Assembly (NCBI GenBank): GCA_038534295.1
Contig: JBCAXA010000001.1
Span: 1,116,001-1,180,000 of the forward strand
From: JBCAXA01 sp038534295
Lineage (GTDB): Bacteria > Pseudomonadota > Gammaproteobacteria > Steroidobacterales > Woeseiaceae
Direction: 5' to 3'
Length of the DNA stretch: 64,000 bases
Shown in pieces: positions 44,225 to 53,027 of the stretch. The notes beneath the pieces are model-generated. The model did not search any database. It was not told the DNA's origin and saw only the letters and a program-made list of their open reading frames with translations. How positions within the stretch are numbered: the stretch's first letter is position 1; each line of letters opens with the position of its first letter. The translations under genes were made by a program, and so were the position numbers.

Positions 44225-45676
44225 ATGAGTGCAGCCACGCACCACGTGACCGCGGTCGAAGACCGTATTCCGTTTCATCTGAAAATCGTCTACGGCTTCG
44301 GCGCGTTTGTTAACAATACCTTGGCCGCAGCCATCGGCGGCATGGTCATCGTGCTCAATCTCGGGTTGGGGATGAGTCCCGCGCTGGTCGGTTTGTTGGG
44401 CGCGCTGCCGCGGCTCACCGACGCCATAACCGACCCGTTGATGGGCTACATCTCGGACAACACCCGTTCGAAGTACGGGCGTCGCCGGCCGTACATATTC
44501 GTCGGGGCAATCGCGGTCGGCATTATTTTTGCGCTGTTGTGGCAGTTGCCGGCGGGTCGTAGCGACGGCTTCTATTTCTGGTATTTCCTCGGCGGATCGC
44601 TGATTTTCTACCTCGCGTACACCATTTACGCGACGCCCTGGGTAGCGCTCGGCTACGAGCTAACGCCGGACTATCACGAACGCACCCGTCTCATGGGTGT
44701 GCAAAACTTCATCGGCAATATCGCCTACATGATCTCGCCGTACTTCCTCGCGATCATGTACATGCCGGTGTTCGGCGATGCCGTCAACGGCGCCTCGGTG
44801 CTCGCAATCATCATCGCGGTGATTGTCATCGTGCTCGGCATCATGCCGGCCATATTCTTGCGCGAGCGCTTCAAGGACGTTTCCACCGACGAAGACGATG
44901 CGCCTGCCAAAACGGAAAGCGCCGGCGCCGTCATCCTGCGCAACCTCAAGGATTTCGTTAAAGGCTTTATCACCACACTCAAATTCAAGCCGTTCTTGAA
45001 GCTATGCGTTGCCACTTTCCTGGTCTTCAACGGCTTTATCCTCATCGCCGCGTTTCAGTCCTACGTCATCATCTACTACGTGTTCGCGGGAGACGCCGAG
45101 CGCGGCTCGGCCTTTGTCGGGCACTCAGGCTTACTGCAAGCGATCACCGCGCTCGTGGTCATCGTGATCATCACCTTGCTCGCCACGAAAATCGGTAAGC
45201 GTCGCGCGTTTTTCGTGGCAACCGGCATTTCGATGGTCGGTTATGGGCTCAAGTGGTTCTGCTACACGCCAGATAATCCGTGGCTCGTACTCATTCCCGC
45301 CCCATTGATGGCGTTTGGGCTCGCGGGGCTGTTCACGCTCATGCCGTCGATGATCGCAGACGTTGTCGATTGCGATGAGCTCAACACCCACGAACGCCGC
45401 GAAGGCATGTACGGCTCCATCTACTGGTGGGTGGTTAAACTCGGCCAAGCGCTCGCGATTCTCATGGGTGGCCTGATGCTCGAGTTCACCGGCTTCAACG
45501 TCGATCTGGGCGGCGATCAATCGCCGCAAGCGATCTACCTGATGCGCTTGTTCGACGCGTTCGTGCCGTGTATCGCTTCCGGCATCGCGATCTGGGCGAT
45601 TGCCAGCTATTCGATCACCGAGGAAAAAGCCTACTCGGTGCGCAAAGAACTCGAGGCCCGACGCGGCGCGGCCTAG
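44225..45676 (+). CDS. GPH-family sugar:cation symporter
   Basis: 483 residues with about twelve membrane segments. GPH/MelB-type motifs are present: DAITDPLMGYISDNTRSKYGRRRP early in the chain and MIADVVDCDELNTHERREGMYGS in the second half. These carriers import glycosides with Na+ or H+. In this locus it is the likely inner-membrane importer of laminari-oligosaccharides or glucose disaccharides. The start is the ATG at 44225; the open frame extends upstream to 44102 across the operator, which is not coding. Confidence 0.9.
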   Translation: MSAATHHVTAVEDRIPFHLKIVYGFGAFVNNTLAAAIGGMVIVLNLGLGMSPALVGLLGALPRLTDAITDPLMGYISDNTRSKYGRRRPYIFVGAIAVGIIFALLWQLPAGRSDGFYFWYFLGGSLIFYLAYTIYATPWVALGYELTPDYHERTRLMGVQNFIGNIAYMISPYFLAIMYMPVFGDAVNGASVLAIIIAVIVIVLGIMPAIFLRERFKDVSTDEDDAPAKTESAGAVILRNLKDFVKGFITTLKFKPFLKLCVATFLVFNGFILIAAFQSYVIIYYVFAGDAERGSAFVGHSGLLQAITALVVIVIITLLATKIGKRRAFFVATGISMVGYGLKWFCYTPDNPWLVLIPAPLMAFGLAGLFTLMPSMIADVVDCDELNTHERREGMYGSIYWWVVKLGQALAILMGGLMLEFTGFNVDLGGDQSPQAIYLMRLFDAFVPCIASGIAIWAIASYSITEEKAYSVRKELEARRGAA

Positions 45677-45691
45677 TTTGAGTTGCCGTAG

Positions 45692-45720
45692 CGGGGCTTG
45701 CGCCGGCAAGCCCCGTTATC
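45692..45720 (+). terminator. Terminator after the GPH symporter gene
   Basis: CGGGGCTTGC and GCAAGCCCCG form a 10-bp perfect stem with a 4-base loop, followed by TTATC. It begins 16 bases after the stop and marks the right edge of the glucan locus. Confidence 0.7.
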
Positions 45721-45830
45721 TCGCCGCGTACCGTCACGCACATCGTTAGGCGACCGTTCCGGTAAGCACCGCAGCGCCTCCTCCGGCTTTGCAAAGACAT
45801 CGTCAATCGAGTCCATACATCCAGTCGATT

Positions 45831-45866
45831 GGACTCTGAGTCATAAATACCGTCTTCTTGATCATA
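45831..45866 (+). promoter_or_regulatory. Motif shared with the trx promoter, upstream of glutaredoxin
   Basis: GGACTCTGAG (45831-45840) is followed by a 24-base element at 45843-45866 beginning ATAAATAC and ending ATCATA. The same 10-mer and a 24-base element with 18 identities occur at 48561-48602. GAGTCC at 45809 makes an inverted repeat with GGACTC. This is a candidate binding site of the nearby AraC regulator. Confidence 0.5.
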
Positions 45867-45925
45867 GAAAAGCCAGACGTGCGGATCTATGTTGTACGCC
45901 TGACTCACACAATCAGGAGACAGTG

Positions 45926-46201
45926 ATGGCACAGGTTGCGATTTACACCAAGTGCTGGTGTCCGTACTGCGTGTACGCCAAGGCACGTCTCGAGCAACTT
46001 GGCGTTGCCTTTGACGACATCGACGTTACCGACGATCGGGCTCGAGAGCGCGAAATGATTGACCGCGCCGGGCGCACATCGGTACCGCAGATTTTCGTCG
46101 GCACTCACCACGTCGGTGGCAGCGACGACCTAGAGGCCGCCATCGCGAGCGGTGAATTCGAAAAGCTATTGCGCGCCGGCGATGAGGCCAGCGCGGCTTA
46201 G
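45926..46201 (+). CDS. Glutaredoxin (GrxC-type)
   Basis: 91 residues with the CPYC active site (Cys12, Cys15), an extra Cys10 before it (KCWCPYC), the TSVPQIFVG cis-Pro loop and the GGSDDL glutathione-binding end. It is a cytoplasmic dithiol glutaredoxin that reduces disulfides with glutathione. The start is the ATG at 45926 with CAGGAG upstream. The next gene begins 10 bases after its stop, so they are co-transcribed. Confidence 0.93.
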   Translation: MAQVAIYTKCWCPYCVYAKARLEQLGVAFDDIDVTDDRAREREMIDRAGRTSVPQIFVGTHHVGGSDDLEAAIASGEFEKLLRAGDEASAA

Positions 46202-46211
46202 GAGCAATCTC

Positions 46212-47618
46212 ATGCAGCATCGCAACGTAGATGTCGCGATCATCGGTGCCGGCTCCGCCGGCCTAAGAGCGTTTCGTTCGGCACAAGCATCGACCGACAG
46301 CGTCGTGTTAATCGAGGGCGGCCCGTACGGCACGACCTGTGCTCGCGTCGGATGTATGCCGAGCAAACTGCTGATCGCTGCAGCGGAAGCGGCCCACGCC
46401 GTTACCGAAGCGCCGCGCTTTGGTGTGCAAACCGAGCCGCCGGTGGTCGATGGCGTCGCCGTCATGGACCGCGTCCGTCGCGAACGCGACCGCTTTGTCG
46501 GTTTCGTGGTCGACGGCGTCGAAGAGATCCCTGCGGCTCAGCGCCTGCGTGGCTATGCGCGGTTCCTCGACGATCATCGTTTGCAGATCGACAATCACAC
46601 GATTGTCACGGCCAACCGCATCGTTATTGCGTCCGGCTCGTCGCCGTCGTACCCGCCGGCATGGCAAGCACTCGGTGACCGGCTGCTGATCAACGACGAT
46701 ATTTTTGATTGGCAGGATCTGCCGCGTGCCGTCGCGGTGTTTGGTCCGGGCGTTATCGGTCTTGAACTCGGCCAGGCGCTCAGCCGTCTAGGCGTCGAAG
46801 TAAAACTGTTCGGTCGCGGCGGCCAGTTTGGCCCGCTGACCGACCCCGCCGTCGTGGCAACGGCAATCGATACCTTTGCGGCCGAGTTTCACGTCGATGC
46901 GGATGCCGAGATCAAACGCATGGAGCGCGTCGGTGACGGTGTCGAGATCGACTTTGTCGACCCGGACGGTGCCGTGCAACGCACGACGGTGGACTACGTC
47001 GTCGCGGCGACCGGACGTAAGCCCAATGTCGCCAAGCTCGGGCTCGAAAACACCTCGCTGCCGCTTGGGCCAGACGGCGTGCCGCTGTTTGATCCGCTGA
47101 CCACGCAAGTCGGCGACTCGCATGTGTTTATCGCCGGCGACGTCAACGACGACCGCGCGTTGCTGCACGAGGCGGCCGACGAAGGTCAGATTGCCGGTAA
47201 CAACGCCGGGCGTTACCCGAACGTTGCGCCCGGTAAGCGGCGCTCGGCGCTTGCGGTCGTGTTTTCAGATCCGCAGATCGCCATGGTTGGCGACACGTAT
47301 GCCGCACTGCAGGGCAGAAATGTCGCCATCGGCGAGGTGTCGTTTGAGGATCAGGGACGCAGTCGAGTGATGCTGAAGAACCAGGGCCTATTGCGCGTCT
47401 ACGCGGATGCCGCGAGCGGCCGGTTCCTCGGTGCCGAAATGCTCGGTCCCCGTGCCGAGCACTTGGCGCACCTGTTGGCTTGGGCGCATCAGAGCAACTT
47501 GACGATTAACGAGATGCTCGAGATGCCGTTCTACCATCCGGTGATCGAAGAAGGCCTCAGAACGGCGCTGCGCGATGTCGCCGGCAAGCTGAAGATACCG
47601 CTGCAACGGGTCGCCTAG
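46212..47618 (+). CDS. Dihydrolipoamide-dehydrogenase-like flavoprotein
   Basis: 468 residues. FAD-binding GAGSAG lies near the N-terminus, the redox disulfide is CARVGC (Cys43, Cys48), and a second nucleotide motif is GPGVIGLELG. A C-terminal dimerisation domain carries the His-Glu pair (MPFYHPVIEEGLR). It has the full set for lipoamide dehydrogenase chemistry, but the context (glutaredoxin operon, no 2-oxoacid dehydrogenase genes) suggests a role in thiol or related disulfide reduction. It is cytoplasmic. Start ATG 46212 with AGGAG. Confidence 0.88.
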   Translation: MQHRNVDVAIIGAGSAGLRAFRSAQASTDSVVLIEGGPYGTTCARVGCMPSKLLIAAAEAAHAVTEAPRFGVQTEPPVVDGVAVMDRVRRERDRFVGFVVDGVEEIPAAQRLRGYARFLDDHRLQIDNHTIVTANRIVIASGSSPSYPPAWQALGDRLLINDDIFDWQDLPRAVAVFGPGVIGLELGQALSRLGVEVKLFGRGGQFGPLTDPAVVATAIDTFAAEFHVDADAEIKRMERVGDGVEIDFVDPDGAVQRTTVDYVVAATGRKPNVAKLGLENTSLPLGPDGVPLFDPLTTQVGDSHVFIAGDVNDDRALLHEAADEGQIAGNNAGRYPNVAPGKRRSALAVVFSDPQIAMVGDTYAALQGRNVAIGEVSFEDQGRSRVMLKNQGLLRVYADAASGRFLGAEMLGPRAEHLAHLLAWAHQSNLTINEMLEMPFYHPVIEEGLRTALRDVAGKLKIPLQRVA

Positions 47619-47641
47619 ACCCGCGACCGGCGCCGGCACGA

Positions 47642-48544
47642 TTAGCCTGTATTGGCGTGCTGGCGCCGAACGTCGCCGGGTGTTGCACCAACGATATTGC
47701 GAAAGGCATGGCGGAACGCCGCCTCCGACCCGTAGCCGACATCGTCGGCGATCTGCGCGACCGACTGTTCGGTCGTCGTCAGCGCTTCGATGGCCACCTG
47801 CATGCGCCACTTGCCGAGGTAGTTCATCGGTGTGTCGTTGACGGCGTCCTTGAACTTCTGTGAGAAGCTCGCCCGGCTCATGCCGGCCACATCGGCCAAC
47901 GACGCGACGCTCCAGCCGCGACCCGGTTCGGCGTGGATGCAGTTCAGAGCGCTGCCCAGGCGCGGTTCGGCAAACAGCTTCAGCAAACCAGCACTGGTGC
48001 CGCTGGCGATATGACAGCGCAGGGCGTGCACAAACAACACCTCGACCAGTAAATCGATCACGGCACTGCGCCCTGGCTGGCCACCCTTCGCTTCGTTGAG
48101 CAACAGCTGCAGCAATGCTCGGGTCTCGTTCAACGGCGACTGATGCAGGTCGATCACCAGCACCTCTGGCAGGCTGTCGAGGATCGGCCAGACCATGCGG
48201 CTGCGAAACTCGAAATAGCCGCACAGCATTTCCGTCGTCGGCAGTTCGGGCTCCAGTGCCGGGTACTCGTTGACGATCACCGACTTCGGCAGCTTCTCGC
48301 TGGACGTGATGAGGTGCTTCGCATCGCGCGGAAACAACACGAAGTCGCCCGGCCGCAGCCGGCGTGGCTCCTCACCGTCGAGCTGCAGCCAGCTGTCGCC
48401 TGACTGGATGAGATGAAAGGTCGCCATCCGCGCGCCCGACGTATCGACCGCCCAGGCACCGCAAAAGGTCGCCTCGGTAAACAGCCCCGCGGTGAGCCTC
48501 AGGCGGTTGAGGATGCTGCTAAGCGCGTCTGTCTCATCGGTCAT
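47642..48544 (-). CDS. AraC-family regulator with cupin sensor domain
   Basis: 300 residues. The N-terminal half is a cupin-6-type sensor (RLRPGDFVLFPRDAKHLI); the C-terminal half has two helix-turn-helix units (SLADVAGMSRASFSQKFK and VAQIADDVGYGSEAAFRHAFR). I chose the ATG at 48544; an upstream ATG at 48583 would run into the shared promoter motif. It is divergent from the thioredoxin gene and convergent with the flavoprotein gene. It probably controls both thiol-redox units through the motif at 45831 and 48561. Confidence 0.88.
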   Translation of the reverse strand: MTDETDALSSILNRLRLTAGLFTEATFCGAWAVDTSGARMATFHLIQSGDSWLQLDGEEPRRLRPGDFVLFPRDAKHLITSSEKLPKSVIVNEYPALEPELPTTEMLCGYFEFRSRMVWPILDSLPEVLVIDLHQSPLNETRALLQLLLNEAKGGQPGRSAVIDLLVEVLFVHALRCHIASGTSAGLLKLFAEPRLGSALNCIHAEPGRGWSVASLADVAGMSRASFSQKFKDAVNDTPMNYLGKWRMQVAIEALTTTEQSVAQIADDVGYGSEAAFRHAFRNIVGATPGDVRRQHANTG

Positions 48545-48560
48545 ATCTGGACGATATCGC

Positions 48561-48602
48561 ACAAATACTGCCTTCCGAATCATATTTCGTTCGGACTCTG
48601 AG
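48561..48602 (+). promoter_or_regulatory. Shared motif between AraC and thioredoxin genes
   Basis: A 24-base element at 48561-48584 (ACAAATAC ... ATCATA) and GGACTCTGAG at 48593-48602. Both recur upstream of the glutaredoxin gene, there with the 10-mer before rather than after the longer element. Its position just upstream of the AraC start suits autoregulation and control of trx. Confidence 0.5.
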
Positions 48603-48663
48603 ATCTACAGTGTTTCTCAAGCTGACACGGCGCCAATCGGGCGCCCACGCCAAGGAGAACACG

Positions 48664-48990
48664 ATGACTGACCGAGTACTGAACACCAGCCAGGCGAGCT
48701 TCGCTGCCGATGTCGTCGCCGCCGAGCGCCCCGTGCTGGTCGACTTTTACGCCGATTGGTGCGCGCCCTGCCGTGTGATCGCGCCGATCGTCGAGGATCT
48801 TGCCGATGAGCTCGGCGACCGACTGGACGTCGTCAAAGTCGACGTCGATCAGAACCAGTCGCTCGCGGCCACGTACGGCATCCGCGGCATTCCCACGCTG
48901 GTGTTGTTCAAAGACGGCGCGCCCGTCGAAACGCTCGTGGGCTTGACCACCAAAGACAAACTGGCAACCGCCTTAGCACCGCACGTGTGA
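48664..48990 (+). CDS. Thioredoxin with WCAPC active site
   Basis: 108 residues, full thioredoxin length, with VDFYADWCAPCRVIAPI (Cys33, Cys36) and the cis-Pro loop GIRGIPTLVLF. The usual Gly of WCGPC is Ala, which can shift redox potential a little. It is cytoplasmic. The start is the ATG at 48664 with AAGGAG. It is divergent from the AraC gene. Confidence 0.92.
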   Translation: MTDRVLNTSQASFAADVVAAERPVLVDFYADWCAPCRVIAPIVEDLADELGDRLDVVKVDVDQNQSLAATYGIRGIPTLVLFKDGAPVETLVGLTTKDKLATALAPHV

Positions 48991-49031
48991 GCGTGCGCGG
49001 CGATTGCCCGAACGACTAAGGAACCCAAACA

Positions 49032-49595
49032 ATGAAAACGAAAATCTTGACCCGCTACGTTGCCGCGATGGCGCTGCTGTTCGGTGCCGCGGTTAGCCCG
49101 GCGACGGCCCAGGAATCACCGAGCTATTTCGATATCCTGGCGCCGGACGAAGTACGCCTCGCCGAGTCGTTCGGCGACGCGGAAGACGTCAACCAATTTG
49201 CGCTGGTATTCCACAGCCGCGGTTCACGACGCCTGCACGCCTCGCGCATGGAATTGGCGCTCGGCTCTTTCTCGACACCCACCGATGAGCGCTTTTTCCT
49301 GTCGTACGGTCCGGTCTGGCGTCTGCCGGAACGCTGGTTGCCGGTCGCTCGCGATCGAGTCTTTGTGGACCTCGGATTCGCGCCGACCTACGTAGCCGGC
49401 TCCAACCTCAACGGTCGCGACATTGGCGGCAACTTTCACTTCACGTCATCGCTCGGCGTTGGCGCGTTTTTGGATAAAAACCGCAACATCGAACTGGCGC
49501 TGCGCGTGCAGCACACGTCCAACGGTGGCTTGGCCGACACCAACCCGGGCCTCGACATGATTGGATTGAGCTTTACCTACCGGCCACGACGCTAG
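49032..49595 (+). CDS. pagL: Lipid A 3-O-deacylase (PagL family)
   Basis: 187 residues with a signal peptide (cleavage near ATA-Q, residue 27) and a small outer-membrane barrel. The PagL motif HTSNGG gives catalytic His161 and Ser163; Asp175 stands where PagL has its Glu, 12 residues after Ser. The protein ends FTYRPRR rather than with an aromatic residue. PagL removes the 3-O acyl chain of lipid A in the outer membrane. It begins 41 bases after the thioredoxin stop and may be in its transcript. Confidence 0.82.
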   Translation: MKTKILTRYVAAMALLFGAAVSPATAQESPSYFDILAPDEVRLAESFGDAEDVNQFALVFHSRGSRRLHASRMELALGSFSTPTDERFFLSYGPVWRLPERWLPVARDRVFVDLGFAPTYVAGSNLNGRDIGGNFHFTSSLGVGAFLDKNRNIELALRVQHTSNGGLADTNPGLDMIGLSFTYRPRR

Positions 49596-49617
49596 CGCTG
49601 GGCCACACCCGCATCGG

Positions 49618-49648
49618 CTTTGATCGCGCGCTCGGCGCTCGGTCAAAG
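49618..49648. terminator. Possible bidirectional terminator between pagL and the epimerase gene
   Basis: CTTTGATCG and CGGTCAAAG form a 9-bp stem with one G-T pair and a 13-base loop, between two convergent genes. No strong T-run follows. Confidence 0.35.
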
Positions 49649-49677
49649 TCGATACGCTTTACGCAGAGAGCGGACGA

Positions 49678-50730
49678 CTAGTAGGGATGCTGCTTGAGCC
49701 AGGCAATGTAATCGGCAAAAGCACTCTCGAGACTGTACGTCGACCGCCAGCCGAAATCGCTCTCGAACAGCGCCCCGTTAAACCCGACGTCAATGCTCGC
49801 GTCCGGAAGGTCCGCCGGATCGAGCCCGAATTGCTCGGCCCGCTCGGGCACGACAGCGAGGAGCGCCTGCAACTGCGCACGCGGGCTGCACGGGAATCCA
49901 CTGCTAATGTTGTAAATGTGCCGAGGCAATTGCTGAGCGCCCATCGCGATCTGAATGCACGCGGCATTGTCCTTGACGTAGTTGGTCGGAATCGGCGCCA
50001 ACGCCGGCCACAGTTGCTCAACCGGCACACCGCCGTATGCGATTTGCCCTTTGAAGTGCGGCAGTCTGCCGGCGGCGACGTGGGCAGCGATGCCGAGCGG
50101 GCTGCCGAGGGCCCGGTAGCCGGGGCCGAACATCATCGGTGCACGCAAGATGACAACCTCGAGCTCATGCGGCTCGGGCTTTTCCGTGCCCGGCGGCACC
50201 GACAAGCCCATTTGAAAGTCCTGGCCGTAGTCGAGTGCGATGATCTCGAGCGCCCGCTTGGTCGCCACTTCAAACTTCAGCACCACGCCCTCGTCGGCGT
50301 CGGTCGGCGCCGATACCTCGGGCGGAAACGCAACGGACTCGGTAAACGGCGCCATTAATCCGCCGTAGACCGCCATGGAACCGCCGATGACGACGCGCTT
50401 CACGCCGTGTTTGCGGGCGGTCTCCAGACAGTTGATGGTGATCGGATAGATCTCGTTGTTCTTATCGCGGGTGCGCGCGTATTGATGGGTGTGGACCACC
50501 ATTACCATGCCGGTGAACGCGTGCTGCGCGAACAGCGCGCGGACGCTCTCCGCGTCGAGTAGATCGACGCGCGCAACGCTGATCAGCTCGCTCTCTGCTG
50601 CGAGCTGCTCGCCGACCGAATCGTGGTCTTTACGACTCGAAACGACCACTTCGGTGCCGGCGGCCGCCAGCGCCCTGGCCGTCGCGGCACCCAACATGCC
50701 GGTTCCGCCGGCGATAAAGACTTTGTCCAC
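49678..50730 (-). CDS. NAD-dependent epimerase/dehydratase-family protein
   Basis: 350 residues of the extended short-chain dehydrogenase type. The nucleotide motif is FIAGGTGMLGAATARAL at the N-terminus; conserved GSMAVYG follows, and TKRALE holds the helix where the active-site Tyr/Lys pair is expected. I do not see a clean YxxxK, so catalysis is uncertain. Substrate unknown; cytoplasmic. It does not clearly belong with either neighbouring group. Confidence 0.8.
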   Translation of the reverse strand: MDKVFIAGGTGMLGAATARALAAAGTEVVVSSRKDHDSVGEQLAAESELISVARVDLLDAESVRALFAQHAFTGMVMVVHTHQYARTRDKNNEIYPITINCLETARKHGVKRVVIGGSMAVYGGLMAPFTESVAFPPEVSAPTDADEGVVLKFEVATKRALEIIALDYGQDFQMGLSVPPGTEKPEPHELEVVILRAPMMFGPGYRALGSPLGIAAHVAAGRLPHFKGQIAYGGVPVEQLWPALAPIPTNYVKDNAACIQIAMGAQQLPRHIYNISSGFPCSPRAQLQALLAVVPERAEQFGLDPADLPDASIDVGFNGALFESDFGWRSTYSLESAFADYIAWLKQHPY

Positions 50731-50867
50731 GGCGCTCTTCCCTGGTCACTGTTCAACGGAAACACGCGCTCACCTTAGGGAGAATGCTCCGAGCTGGCCA
50801 GAGTCAGGGGCGTGAAAAAAGGCGGCGAACGCGAATTCCTCGACCAAAAACGGTCGGCCGGGCCGGC

Positions 50868-51086
50868 CTACGCGTTGCGCGTCTTTAGCCCCTTCAGAAC
50901 GACGGCGAGTCCGATCACCGGGCCGATCAGCGCCAGCCAAATGAATATGGCTTTGGTAATTGCCGTCAGCAGCAGCAACGGCGCGAGCGCAATCAGCACA
51001 AACAACGCAGCGACATACGGTCGACGTATGAGACCAAACCAAGCGCCTAGGGCGACCAACCCGACGGCTGCCAGCGACAGCATCAT
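50868..51086 (-). CDS. Small membrane protein of the PepSY/TonB-receptor operon
   Basis: 72 residues, nearly all hydrophobic, with two or three membrane segments and a basic C-terminus (VLKGLKTRNA). The ATG overlaps the PepSY stop by four bases, so it is translated with that gene. In iron-uptake operons of gammaproteobacteria a small DUF3325-type membrane protein occupies this position; the match is by position and size only, and this one is shorter. Confidence 0.6.
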   Translation of the reverse strand: MMLSLAAVGLVALGAWFGLIRRPYVAALFVLIALAPLLLLTAITKAIFIWLALIGPVIGLAVVLKGLKTRNA

Positions 51087-52735
51087 GTTTGCGCGTCGGC
51101 GCTGAGCACGGGCTGCGCAATTTGCGGCTCGGCTGGTCGGCCGTATTTGCCTTTGCGGACCGGCCGCTCGCTGGGCAGCCGTAGAGCGATCGCGAAAACT
51201 GCGATACCTGCGAGCAGCATCGTCAGATCGACGCCCGCGGTCACGAGATGGCCATGGGTCAATGCATTGGCGAGGTGATTACCGGTCACGACAGCGTTCA
51301 TCGGCGCAACCAGCACGCTGAGAATGGCTGCGACGAACAGCAGCTCTTTGGTTGACCGATATTCGTTGGAGCGCAGCATGGCCCACAACAAACTGGCCGC
51401 CCACACGCCGAAAAACACGACGCCAAGCCAAAAGCCGAACGCCTTGCCAGGAACGGGCAGGAGCAGCTGCGCGTGGAACAGCGCAACAAATCCGACGACG
51501 ACACCAGCGCAGCCGCCGACCGTCATCCGACTGATGCGTCGATAGGTCTTCTCGGCGAGCGAGCCGGTCGAACCGTACACTCGCCGCTCGATCCAAATCA
51601 TCATGCCGGACACCGCAAGAAACGCGGTGCTTAGCCCCAAGAACAGCCAAAGGAATTTGACGGCCGTACCGGCGAAGTTGCCGAAATGCAGCGGGAACAT
51701 CGCATCGAGGATGGGACCACCCGCGCCGCCGACCCGGCTAAACGTCGTGTAAGCCTGTTCCAGCACCGTGCCGGTGGTTTGATAGCGGTACGTATAGCCA
51801 ACAATGCCGTCGCCGGCCAATGTGTTGACGAGCGCGACTCCGTTCTCGTCGGTTGACGCCAGCAGATTCAGCGACACCACCGGCCCACTGCTTGTCTCTT
51901 CGACCTCGGCGAGGGCTTCGGCAAATGTGATCGGTGCGGCGACACCGCTTTTCTCCGGCGCCCCGAGCGGCAGGAATTTGTCCGCCAATGCATCGATATC
52001 GCCGCCGACCGCAACAAAGGCCGCGGCCGGGAACAGAACGACGACGGCGAGACCCAAGAACGCGCCGGTGAACGCGATGGTGCCGTGAAAGAGTAAGCCC
52101 CACACGCCCAATGCTTTGTGTGAGTCGGTGAAGAGCAGTCGCAGACTTCGAAACGGTCGGAACGTAAACGCCTCGCGCAAGACTTTTCGATGTGTGATCA
52201 CGCCGGTCACGATCGACGCGAACAGTGTCAGACCCAGCAAGCCCGTCAGCAGCAAACCCCACGGGTTACCCAAATGCAGATCGGCATGGAACGTGATGAT
52301 GAAGTCCGCCATGTCCTTTTGGCCGGTCGTGAATACCTCACGAATTTCGCCTTCGCTGCGCTCGATGAGCTCGAGGGTCTGCGGATGGTGGTCGAAGCGA
52401 ATGACGTGATTTTCCGTCTTGCCGTCGGCCGTTTCTCGTTCGTGCTGGAAATAGACCGTCAGGTTCGGCGCGCTGCGAACGGCCGGAAACAAGACGGTGA
52501 TTTCGTCGAGATAGTCAGCCGGCACGTCGGCCGCGCGTTCCTTCACCAAGGCTTCGATAGCAGCCGGCTCGTGCGCCTGCGGCTGGTGGATAGCCTCGTT
52601 AGCCCAAATTTTTAGCTCGGGGCGCCCGAATACGGACACAGCGCCGGTGAATGCAATAACAAAGATGAGGATGGCGGTGACGGCGCCGACCCAGCTATGT
52701 ACTTCATAAAATCGCTTGGTGGTGACCTGCTGCAT
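51083..52735 (-). CDS. PepSY-associated membrane protein (iron-uptake reductase type)
   Basis: 550 residues from the ATG at 52735. The N-terminus has HSWVGAVTAILIFVIAFTGAVSVF, the first PepSY-TM helix with its conserved His; further helices carry HADLHLGNPWG, DSHKALGVWGLLFHG and MFPLHFGNFAG. His residues in these positions are thought to bind haem in the FoxB/PiuB-like siderophore reductases. It would be an inner-membrane reductase or accessory of iron uptake. It lies between two small membrane proteins and after a TonB receptor, all overlapping or closely spaced. Confidence 0.85.
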   Translation of the reverse strand: MQQVTTKRFYEVHSWVGAVTAILIFVIAFTGAVSVFGRPELKIWANEAIHQPQAHEPAAIEALVKERAADVPADYLDEITVLFPAVRSAPNLTVYFQHERETADGKTENHVIRFDHHPQTLELIERSEGEIREVFTTGQKDMADFIITFHADLHLGNPWGLLLTGLLGLTLFASIVTGVITHRKVLREAFTFRPFRSLRLLFTDSHKALGVWGLLFHGTIAFTGAFLGLAVVVLFPAAAFVAVGGDIDALADKFLPLGAPEKSGVAAPITFAEALAEVEETSSGPVVSLNLLASTDENGVALVNTLAGDGIVGYTYRYQTTGTVLEQAYTTFSRVGGAGGPILDAMFPLHFGNFAGTAVKFLWLFLGLSTAFLAVSGMMIWIERRVYGSTGSLAEKTYRRISRMTVGGCAGVVVGFVALFHAQLLLPVPGKAFGFWLGVVFFGVWAASLLWAMLRSNEYRSTKELLFVAAILSVLVAPMNAVVTGNHLANALTHGHLVTAGVDLTMLLAGIAVFAIALRLPSERPVRKGKYGRPAEPQIAQPVLSADAQT

Positions 52736-52745
52736 TCTCGGTGCC

Positions 52746-53027
52746 CTATAAAGCGCCAGTCTGGTTCGCAATGATCAGCGCATTGACGACGGTTAGTACG
52801 ACCAAAGATGCCCAAACAAGGAGCATCCGTTTAGCGAAGAGTGTCCATAAGAAAAGTAGCAACCACGTTACCGGAAAGAAAATGATCGGCAGCACGATGC
52901 TGTTCGCTTGCCCGAACGGCAGGTAGGCCGGCATGGCCGCAGTCATAACAACCGCAGCGACCAGCACCCCGAGGGTCGCGCCTGCGACCCTACTACGAGG
53001 TGCTGGAAACAGCGGTTCGCCGCTCAT
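52746..53027 (-). CDS. Small membrane protein (DUF3649-like)
   Basis: 93 residues with three hydrophobic segments (about 15-35, 42-65 and 68-88). The start codon shares one base with the TonB receptor stop (TGATG), so translation is coupled. Size and position, between a TonB receptor and a PepSY protein, match the DUF3649 proteins of iron-uptake operons. Family assignment is inferred from these and not from a clear motif. Confidence 0.65.
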   Translation of the reverse strand: MSGEPLFPAPRSRVAGATLGVLVAAVVMTAAMPAYLPFGQANSIVLPIIFFPVTWLLLFLWTLFAKRMLLVWASLVVLTVVNALIIANQTGAL

